Assembly: GCA_023245565.1 (NCBI GenBank)
Contig: JAHFKB010000028.1
Span: 1-11,745 of the forward strand
DNA from: an archaeon
Lineage (GTDB): Archaea; Nanobdellota; Nanobdellia; SCGC-AAA011-G17; GW2011-AR18
DNA: 11,745 nt
Direction: 5' to 3'
In this document: positions 6,075-11,745 of the stretch, piece after piece
How the letters are laid out: each line of letters opens with the position of its first letter
Position numbering within the stretch: the stretch's first letter is position 1
Made by a program: the position numbers and the translations under genes
The notes under the pieces: model-generated
What the model saw: only the letters and a program-made list of their open reading frames with translations
Databases searched by the model: none
What the model was told of the DNA's origin: nothing

Positions 6075-7679
6075 TTATTCACTTTTCTTTTTTTTAATTT
6101 CATCTAGGAATGTTTTTTTATTTATACCAATATATTGTCTTAATATTCTTCCCAGATATGTTCCATCTTTTGTTAGCGGAGTATCATTGCTTAATCTAGA
6201 AAATCTATCTTGTTCTCTAGGAGTTAATTCATTATATAGTGATTTACCAAATGTAGAACAACTTGCTTGTGTATTTAATTCTAATTCTTCAAGATCAGAA
6301 TATTTTTCTTCTAATAACCTTCTAAAAGATTTTTTTAATAATTTATCATAAGTTTCATATCTTTCTATTAAATTTCCTAGGCCATCTGTATATTCTGTAC
6401 TTGCGCCAGTTGATGTTCTTCTCTCAATTCCACCTTCAACTTCTTTTAATAATAAATTCTCCATCCAAAGTCCAGATATTATAAATTTTAAAAAATGTGG
6501 ACCATAAGTGTGATTTGGATCAACAATTAATTTTCCTATTTCTGTTGTTGCTTCAAATATTTTATCTCTTTTTTTACTTTCATCATTATTGTCTTTTAAT
6601 ATTGTAATTATATTTCTTTGTATGTAATTATCTGTTCTTACATAATCTGCTGCTTTTGAATATGCAACCCATTTTCCTGTATTTGAAATATAAGATTTAA
6701 ATTCTTCTCCATCCATTGATGCTCCTGCTTTAAGGGCTGCTCCTAATATTTCAAGAGCTAGTTGTCTAAAACATATCATAAAATGTTCTCCTTTATCTTC
6801 TGAACCTATTTTATCTCTTCTTTGTATTAATTCTTTATAAATATCTAAAGCAGAATCAGGGCTTTCACATAATTTTCTTAGTCTTGACCTAGAAGCATCT
6901 TCAATTTCTACATATTCTAATAATAATTTTTGTGATATACCCCTTATATCTTCTTTGTCTACAATTTGTCCTGTGAACTTCTTTGTTTTTTTTGTTATTG
7001 TTCCTTTATTTTTTGCTACATAAGATGTTATTGATTCACATTCTATTTCTAATCCTTGTGTTCTTAATCTGTCTAAAAATACTTTATCCTCTATTATTTG
7101 TTCTAAAACATCTATTGAATTTATAGTGTGTTCTTTTTTAAATGTGCTTGGGGACATTAAAGCTTCATAAGCTAATGCATCTGCATTTTCAGCGAAGAAA
7201 TTATCTAATGCCGGGTCTCTTATATATCCTGGTTTATCTTTGGTTGGTTTAAATACTGGTGGTTTATTTTTACCTCCTGATTTTCTTTTGTGTTTTATCA
7301 TTGGAATTCTTTTAGCAGGATCAAACATTGCTGAAAAAGCTAACATATCTAATAAATCATCTAAACTATCTCTTGGATCACTTAAATCTAATTCTCCTCT
7401 TTCATTATTTGTTATCTTTACTTTACCTGCTTTCATTATAGTTACATAATAAAGATTTTTTCCAGGTATTCTTATTTTTACTAATTGAGTATCTAAACCT
7501 TGATAATTTATTTCTCCTTCTGTTTCTGAATGACTTAATGCACTTATATTTCTTATTAGTTCTTCTAATTCTGATTTTTCATATCTTTTATTTGGATCTG
7601 CACTCTTTCCTAATTTTATTAAATCATTAAAATTTAGGCCTTTTTCTTTTATGAATTGTGCTAAGGTTATTCTTGTCAT
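6075..7679 (-). CDS. Uncharacterised 534-aa protein
   Basis: No family is recognised. The first 45 residues (LAQFIKEKGLNFNDLIKLGK, then KRYEKSELEELI) have the rhythm of a small helix-turn-helix of the excisionase/MerR type, including the K-R-Y-x-x-S-x-L-x-x-L-I end, but this is a weak likeness. Residues 66-100 look like beta strands (YYVTIMKAGKVKI at 77-89, then GELDL). A basic Lys/Arg stretch follows at 128-150 (KHKRKSGGKNKPP), suited to nucleic-acid contact. From 160 on it is largely helical, with Cys271, Cys303 and Cys474 isolated. No signal peptide or membrane segment. Its ATG overlaps the stop of the 816-aa gene by ATGA, indicating translational coupling, and it lies directly before the helicase-methyltransferase, so it may be a partner or specificity subunit. 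That role is an inference from position. Confidence 0.8.
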   Translation of the reverse strand: MTRITLAQFIKEKGLNFNDLIKLGKSADPNKRYEKSELEELIRNISALSHSETEGEINYQGLDTQLVKIRIPGKNLYYVTIMKAGKVKITNNERGELDLSDPRDSLDDLLDMLAFSAMFDPAKRIPMIKHKRKSGGKNKPPVFKPTKDKPGYIRDPALDNFFAENADALAYEALMSPSTFKKEHTINSIDVLEQIIEDKVFLDRLRTQGLEIECESITSYVAKNKGTITKKTKKFTGQIVDKEDIRGISQKLLLEYVEIEDASRSRLRKLCESPDSALDIYKELIQRRDKIGSEDKGEHFMICFRQLALEILGAALKAGASMDGEEFKSYISNTGKWVAYSKAADYVRTDNYIQRNIITILKDNNDESKKRDKIFEATTEIGKLIVDPNHTYGPHFLKFIISGLWMENLLLKEVEGGIERRTSTGASTEYTDGLGNLIERYETYDKLLKKSFRRLLEEKYSDLEELELNTQASCSTFGKSLYNELTPREQDRFSRLSNDTPLTKDGTYLGRILRQYIGINKKTFLDEIKKKKSE

Positions 7680-10126
7680 TGTAATTTAAATTCTCCTAAA
7701 TATTTTATTTCTATTTTTGCACCTAATCTTGATATTTCTGAATTTTGTAATTCTAATTTTGTTTTCTCTACTAAATTTTCAATTCTAATTTGATCTATAT
7801 TTTTATATTTTAAATCTATATAATTACAATTACGTATTTCTCCTGTAGAAATTTCTCCGTTTCTTCCTTTTAATGAATGTGCTATATTTAATGAGAAATC
7901 TATAGCTGCACTTTCTCTAAAATTATCTTTATTTGTAGGCATAATAAATCTTATTCTATAAACATCTTCTTCCATTGTATAAAATACATAACAACCAAAT
8001 ACTGATTTCAATGGTAAATTATCTTTTATAAAATCAGCTGTTTCTTCTATTGACCTTTGTCTTTCTTTTTTTATTTCTTCTATTTCTATTAATATTTTAC
8101 TTGTGTCATTTTTTATTCTATAGTATTCTTTTTTTGCACCTTCATAATTTATTACAAATGTTTTTGCTGAATTTTCTTCTTCTGATAAAGCTTCATCTCT
8201 TTTATGTTTAAAAGTATTTGCAAATGCTTTGTAAACTTTGTATTGCTCATTATGTTCTAAATAATATTCTGTTTCTTCAAATTCTAATTGTCTTGATTTT
8301 AATATTTCTTCTATTTCTTCTATTTTTTTACCTTTATCTATATCTGTTAATTTTGATTCTAATCTTTCATATACTATTTCTTCAATTTCTGTTTTTGCTA
8401 ATACTATGTTTTCTGGAATTCCTTCTGGAAATTTTGTATTATATTCTAGAATTGCTTCATCTAATTTTGAACCATAAACTTTTCTAAATGCTTCAACTAA
8501 TAATTCTTCACTTGTTAAATTATCTGTAGCTCCATTTTTTATTATTTCTTCTAGTCTTAGTTTTTCTGTTTCTGCTAATTTTTGTTCTTGCGTTCTTATT
8601 CTTTCTGTTTCTTCTATTCTTATTCTTTTTTCTTCTAAATTTCTTTCTACTGCTGCTGTTAAATTTGTAACATATTCTTTTAAGCCTTCAATCCCACTTT
8701 TTAGTCTTGCTCTTTCTGTGTATCCTACTAAATCTCCAAGACTGTATAAATTTGGAAGTATTTCTAAGTCTATCAATCCTAATTCTTCTGTAACTTTATT
8801 TTTTTCACCTAATAAATCTCTTAATCTTGTTTTTGCTGTTACTACTAATCCTTCTAAATATATTTTGTGAGCTACATATGTTCTTGCATCTTTATCTGTT
8901 GGTTTTCTATAACCTATTATCTCTGCTATTTCACCAATTTTTTTTAAAGCTATAATTCTATCATTAGGTAACTTTTTTATCTTATTAGCTACATCTAGTA
9001 ATGAATAAATTGGATCATCATTTCTTAAATATAATGCTGTTGTTATTGAATCAGCTTCAAGATGTAATAGAATTCCTTCTAATCCCCTTCTTACCCTATC
9101 TTTATCATCTTTTATAATTTGTTCGTTTGCATCAATTCTTTGTGCTTTTTTTACTACTAGTTGAAGAGCTGCTTTGTAACATTCTATATATTTTTCTAAT
9201 AATTCTGGTTGGTTTAAGTCTTCTTCAGTTAATAGTTTATAATCTGCAGTTCTTGCAATTGGATTAATCATTTCAACTAGAATTTTTTTATACCTTGCTA
9301 CATCTTCTTTACTTACAGTTATTCTTAATTTTTCAATCTCTTTTGTTTTAGCATCTAATGCATCTAAATATTTTCCACTCCAATCTTCGAATTTCTTTTC
9401 ATCTATCAAATCTTGTAACTTTGGTCTTTCTACATCTAATGCATTTCCTACTTCTACTAAAAGTGCTTCTAAATTATTAACTCCTTTTTCTCTTTCTAAT
9501 AATTTTCTTTCTCTTTTTCCAAATTCTTCAACACCTATTTCTAATAAATCTCTTGTATCTCTTATTGAACTTTGGCTATGAAGAATTGATTTTCTTGAAG
9601 AAATATCTTGACCTAAAGTTTTAGCTAATATTTCTAAAATACTATAAGTTCTTTCAAAGATTTCTCTTGCTGTTTCAATTCCTTCTAATTTTTCTAAATC
9701 ATCATTTATTTTTTGTGTTAATTTTAATGTGTAATTACTTATTCCATCTCTTGTTCTTACATCTTCGTCTCTAGGTTCTTCATATCCTGCTGATCTTGCA
9801 ATACTACTTAGAATTGATAGTAAATCTATTGATTGTGGTTTGTATAATTCTGTTTCTTTTCTAATTCTTGGTTCTGCAACTCTTCTATCATTTAATTGTT
9901 GTATATTTAATTCTCCTTTATTAAAACTTTTACCTGCTGCTTCAATAATGATTGCTTCATTAATCCTTGGCCCATTAATTAATATTGCTTTTTTTCTTCC
10001 AGCTTCATTTCTTATATAATCTAATTTAGCAAAACTTCCTAAATTTTTTCCTAATTCGTCTCTTAATTCTTTTATTCTATTTGGTGATGTTGTACTAATT
10101 TTATAGGTTGTTGATTGATCTGTCAT
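7676..10126 (-). CDS. Uncharacterised 816-aa coiled-coil protein with internal repeats, first gene of the operon
   Basis: No family is recognised. The protein is mostly charged helices: about 195-285, 490-530 (very Glu/Arg-rich) and 575-700 look like coiled coil. An internal repeat is visible: IARSAGYEEPRDEDVRT (109-125), IARTADYKLLTEED (290-303) and IAEIIGYRKPTDKDART (400-416), with a weaker unit at 463-469 (LGDLVGY). Units one and three share G-Y-x-x-P-x-D-x-D-x-R-T at identical spacing. Residues 45-75 are beta-like (AIIIEAAGKSFNKGELNI), and the C-terminal 110 residues look like a small alpha/beta domain (CYVFYTMEEDVYRIRFIMP). There is no Walker A motif, so it is not an SMC ATPase, and no membrane segment. 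The ATG at 10126 is the only in-frame start after the TATA box, giving a leader of about 25 bases. A scaffold or filament-forming subunit is plausible but not shown. Confidence 0.82.
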   Translation of the reverse strand: MTDQSTTYKISTTSPNRIKELRDELGKNLGSFAKLDYIRNEAGRKKAILINGPRINEAIIIEAAGKSFNKGELNIQQLNDRRVAEPRIRKETELYKPQSIDLLSILSSIARSAGYEEPRDEDVRTRDGISNYTLKLTQKINDDLEKLEGIETAREIFERTYSILEILAKTLGQDISSRKSILHSQSSIRDTRDLLEIGVEEFGKRERKLLEREKGVNNLEALLVEVGNALDVERPKLQDLIDEKKFEDWSGKYLDALDAKTKEIEKLRITVSKEDVARYKKILVEMINPIARTADYKLLTEEDLNQPELLEKYIECYKAALQLVVKKAQRIDANEQIIKDDKDRVRRGLEGILLHLEADSITTALYLRNDDPIYSLLDVANKIKKLPNDRIIALKKIGEIAEIIGYRKPTDKDARTYVAHKIYLEGLVVTAKTRLRDLLGEKNKVTEELGLIDLEILPNLYSLGDLVGYTERARLKSGIEGLKEYVTNLTAAVERNLEEKRIRIEETERIRTQEQKLAETEKLRLEEIIKNGATDNLTSEELLVEAFRKVYGSKLDEAILEYNTKFPEGIPENIVLAKTEIEEIVYERLESKLTDIDKGKKIEEIEEILKSRQLEFEETEYYLEHNEQYKVYKAFANTFKHKRDEALSEEENSAKTFVINYEGAKKEYYRIKNDTSKILIEIEEIKKERQRSIEETADFIKDNLPLKSVFGCYVFYTMEEDVYRIRFIMPTNKDNFRESAAIDFSLNIAHSLKGRNGEISTGEIRNCNYIDLKYKNIDQIRIENLVEKTKLELQNSEISRLGAKIEIKYLGEFKLQ

Positions 10127-10171
10127 TTTAATTACTTTATAGTGATTATTTACTTAAAAAACAAGGAAATT

Positions 10172-10186
10172 CTTAATAAATCTTTC
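10172..10186 (-). promoter_or_regulatory. BRE/TATA promoter of the five-gene operon
   Basis: On the - strand GAAAGA (10186-10181) precedes TTTATTAA (10180-10173). The expected transcription start is near 10150, leaving about 25 leader bases before the ATG at 10126. No clear Shine-Dalgarno is seen in that leader. The box is the downstream part of the shared 35-bp element. Confidence 0.55.
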
Positions 10187-10210
10187 TATATTAGTTTCTT
10201 ATTAGTAGTA
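10176..10210 (-). repeat. Shared 35-bp promoter element, copy B
   Basis: It matches 1123-1157 at 33 of 35 bases. The inner near-repeats are clearer here: CTAATAAGAAA (10205-10195) followed by CTAATATAGAAA (10194-10183). Position and orientation relative to the downstream gene are as in copy A, but the start codon is 49 bases further on instead of 25. Confidence 0.65.
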
Positions 10211-10287
10211 CTTAGTATTATTACTATTATCATCTTAAATTCTATGATTTAATAATTTATAATTAAATTATTTTTTACTTAGTAATC

Positions 10288-10297
10288 TATTTAAACA
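10288..10297 (+). promoter_or_regulatory. Probable TATA box of the RDD-sppA operon
   Basis: CTATTTAAAC is centred about 25 bp before the ATG at 10317, the right distance for a leaderless archaeal transcript. The rest of the 10127-10316 spacer is plain AT-rich DNA with two divergent promoters. The + strand promoter does not carry the 35-bp element. Confidence 0.45.
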
Positions 10298-10316
10298 ATC
10301 AATCTAAAAACTTATA

Positions 10317-10784
10317 ATGCAAAAAGTAAAGTTTGCGAAGATTTCAAACAATTATATTCAAGTACAAATTTGGAAAAGATTTTTAGCTTATTTAATAGAT
10401 TTTATTTTAGTTAATCTAATAGTAAGTCTGCCTTTTAAAAATCAATTAGGAAGATTAAATAATTTTAATTTCTTATTATCAGGTACAGATAAAAATTTAA
10501 TGTTAGTTAGTATTTTTATTATTTTTTCACTAATATTTTATTTTACTATTTTAGAATTTAAATTAGGACAAACTTTAGGAAAAATGATTTTTGGTATTTA
10601 TGTTATATCTATTGATAGAAAAAATTTAACTTTATCTCAAGCTTTTGTAAGAAATATAACTAAACCTTTTCCAATAGTTTTATTAGTTGATGTTATCTAT
10701 ATGTTTTTTAAGCAAGGAAATCAGAGATTATTTGAAGTTTTCAGTGGAACAACTGTTATTGAAAAGGAGTTAAGTGTAAGATGA
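10317..10784 (+). CDS. RDD family membrane protein
   Basis: This 155-aa protein has the layout of the RDD family, small membrane proteins of mostly unknown function, some tied to ion transport. Arg21 and Asp28 in KRFLAYLIDFIL open the first membrane segment (about 22-41). A second segment lies at 61-81, followed by the family's GQTLGKMIFGIYVIS loop (84-98) and LTLSQAFVRN. A third hydrophobic segment is at 118-131. The ending QRLFEVFSGTTVI matches the usual RLGDxxxGTxVV, with Glu140 in place of the third Asp of the RDD name. The length is normal for the family. Its stop overlaps the sppA start (ATGA), so the two are translated together. It diverges from the five-gene module and lacks the shared element, so it is probably host background. 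The specific transport role, if any, cannot be told. Confidence 0.8.
   Translation: MQKVKFAKISNNYIQVQIWKRFLAYLIDFILVNLIVSLPFKNQLGRLNNFNFLLSGTDKNLMLVSIFIIFSLIFYFTILEFKLGQTLGKMIFGIYVISIDRKNLTLSQAFVRNITKPFPIVLLVDVIYMFFKQGNQRLFEVFSGTTVIEKELSVR
10765..10769 (+). promoter_or_regulatory. Shine-Dalgarno site of sppA
   Basis: AGGAG lies 11 bases before the sppA ATG, inside the 3' end of the RDD gene. It shows that this organism uses Shine-Dalgarno sites for internal operon genes and supports the start at 10781. Confidence 0.5.
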
Positions 10785-11680
10785 ATAAGTTATGGTATAT
10801 TTTAGTTGTTTTAGTTAGTTTGTATATAATTGGTACTGTTGTTTCATTTGTTTTTCTAGGTGATAAATTTAGTTATGGTGATAAAATTGTTGTTGTTTCT
10901 TTAGAAGGACCAATTTCAAGTTCTGGTGATAGTAATTTTTTTAATAGTGGTGGGATTTCTTCTACCAATGTTGTTAAAAATATAAAAGAATTAAGTAAAG
11001 ATGATTCTGTCAAAGGAATTATATTTGAAATAAATAGTCCTGGTGGAACTGTTGTTGCTAGTGAAGAGATTGCTGATGCTATTAAAAATTTAAATAAAAC
11101 AAATTATGCGGTTATAAGAGATGTTGGTGCTTCTGGAGGTTATTGGATTGCTAGTGCTACTGATAAAATATTTGTAAGTCCAATGAGTATTACTGGAAGT
11201 ATTGGAGTTTATGGAAGTTATTTAGAATTTAGTGAATTATTTAATAAATATGGAATAGGCTATGAAAGATTAGTTAGTGGAAAATATAAAGACTTAGGTG
11301 TTCCTTATAAAAATTTAAATGATGAAGAAAAAGAATTATTACAAGGTAAATTAAATAAAATTCATGTATTCTTTGTTAATGAAGTTGCTAAAAATAGAAA
11401 TATGAGTGTTGAAAAAGTTAGTGAATTAGCTACTGGAGAATTTTATTTAGGTAGTGAAGCTAAAGATCTAGGATTAGTAGATGAATTTGGAGATAAAGAT
11501 AAAGCCATTGAAGAAATGAAAAAACAATTAAATTTATCAGATATTGGAATTGTTGAAAGTAGAACTAAAGTAAGTTTACTTGATAAATTTTTAGGTAATA
11601 TTGCATTTCAATTTGGTCAAGGTTTTGGAACTACCTTCTTAAAATTTGGATTAGATAAAAAATTAGAAATTAATGCTTGA
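10781..11680 (+). CDS. sppA: Signal peptide peptidase SppA, single-domain S49 serine protease
   Basis: SppA is a membrane-anchored serine protease that clears cleaved signal peptides and other membrane-bound peptides. This 299-aa protein has one N-terminal membrane anchor (about 4-26), then the S49 domain. Visible motifs are the GIIFEINSPGG strand and turn (79-89), the catalytic Ser118 in GASGGYWIA, SITGSIGVYG (136-145), and the likely general base Lys170 in SGKYKDLG (166-173). These make up the Ser-Lys dyad of the family. The length fits the short, archaeal or Bacillus-type form rather than the 67-kDa E. coli form with tandem domains. The later part includes TGEFYLGSEAKDLGLVDEFG (218-237), typical of S49 and crotonase-like folds. 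The gene is coupled to the RDD gene by ATGA and has a clear Shine-Dalgarno. Nothing unusual; the active site appears intact. Confidence 0.93.
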   Translation: MNKLWYILVVLVSLYIIGTVVSFVFLGDKFSYGDKIVVVSLEGPISSSGDSNFFNSGGISSTNVVKNIKELSKDDSVKGIIFEINSPGGTVVASEEIADAIKNLNKTNYAVIRDVGASGGYWIASATDKIFVSPMSITGSIGVYGSYLEFSELFNKYGIGYERLVSGKYKDLGVPYKNLNDEEKELLQGKLNKIHVFFVNEVAKNRNMSVEKVSELATGEFYLGSEAKDLGLVDEFGDKDKAIEEMKKQLNLSDIGIVESRTKVSLLDKFLGNIAFQFGQGFGTTFLKFGLDKKLEINA

Positions 11681-11717
11681 AAATCTTCTAAAAATCTTGA
11701 AAGATATTTGGAAATGT

Positions 11718-11738
11718 ATACAAAAATTATATAAATAT
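11718..11738. promoter_or_regulatory. TATA-like sequence at the window end
   Basis: ATTATATAAATAT after sppA resembles a TATA box on either strand: TTATATAAA on +, and TTTATATAAT on -. On the + strand it would serve a gene starting beyond the window edge. No coding sequence can be seen in 11681-11745, and no strong T-run follows sppA within the window. Confidence 0.2.
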
Positions 11739-11745
11739 GTAGTTT

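Noticed and set aside
2566..8487. Several short + strand open frames within the operon, rich in Leu, Phe, Ile and Ser
   Set aside because: They are antisense shadows of AT-rich, Lys/Glu-rich genes. They have no promoter or ribosome site, and the opposite strand is fully coding with recognisable domains or tight operon spacing.
7676..10126. 816-aa protein as an SMC/Rad50-type ATPase
   Set aside because: It has long coiled coils, but I find no Walker A, signature or Walker B motif at either end.
1123..10210. The two 35-bp direct repeats as attL/attR of an integrated 9-kb element
   Set aside because: No integrase, recombinase or tRNA gene is present. Both copies lie at promoter position with matching TATA boxes in front of same-strand genes, and the JAMM gene would fall outside the element. 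A shared promoter explains them better.
10212..10280. AT-rich spacer repeats (ATTATTACTATTAT, AATAATTTATAATTAAATTATT) as an origin or hairpin RNA
   Set aside because: They are low-complexity palindromic AT runs of the kind expected by chance at this base composition, with no iterated unit or stable GC stem.
1..11745. CRISPR array, tRNA, rRNA or insertion sequence
   Set aside because: No regularly spaced repeats, cloverleaf-like GC-rich stretch, transposase motif or terminal inverted repeats were seen on either strand.

Overview
The window is strongly AT-rich and looks archaeal. The 5' edge holds the end of an archaeal-type NusA-like KH protein. Start codons sit about 25 bp behind BRE/TATA-like boxes, which implies leaderless or short-leader transcripts. 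Arginine is mostly AGA and T-tracts follow stop codons. With a single-domain SppA and an RDD membrane protein, this fits a small-genome DPANN-type archaeon (Woesearchaeota/Pacearchaeota/Nanoarchaeota-like). The taxon is an inference; no rRNA or other marker is present.

Layout. (1) 2-217, + strand: 3' end of the NusA-like gene. (2) 219-1097, - strand: a JAMM/MPN+ metalloprotease-like gene whose stop codon lies one base from the NusA stop (tail to tail). (3) 1220-10126, - strand: a tight five-gene operon read right to left. It encodes an 816-aa coiled-coil repeat protein, a 534-aa unknown, a 1031-aa SNF2-like helicase fused to a class I methyltransferase, a 365-aa unknown and a 214-aa unknown. 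Junctions are a 4-nt overlap, a 14-nt gap and two 1-nt gaps, and an oligo-T tract follows directly after the last stop. (4) 10127-10316: a divergent promoter region. (5) 10317-11680, + strand: RDD membrane protein and SppA peptidase, overlapping by ATGA, probably unrelated host genes.

The operon and the JAMM gene have separate promoters, but these share a 35-bp element with only two mismatches (1123-1157 and 10176-10210), in the same orientation to the downstream gene and built into the BRE/TATA region. I take this as evidence that the six genes form one co-regulated module. I recognise only two of the six products by family: the JAMM enzyme and the helicase-methyltransferase. The helicase has unusual substitutions at nucleotide-binding positions (RKT instead of GKT, and Met instead of the second Arg of motif VI). 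The 365-aa protein ends in a ubiquitin-like Arg-x-Arg-x-Gly-Gly tail plus one Lys, notable beside a JAMM protease, although the same bases also look like the ribosome binding site of the next gene. The 365-aa and 214-aa proteins share a short motif, suggesting related domains. I do not match this combination to any named defence, modification or mobile system that I know. A DNA- or RNA-directed remodelling/modification system, possibly defensive, is a guess from the parts.
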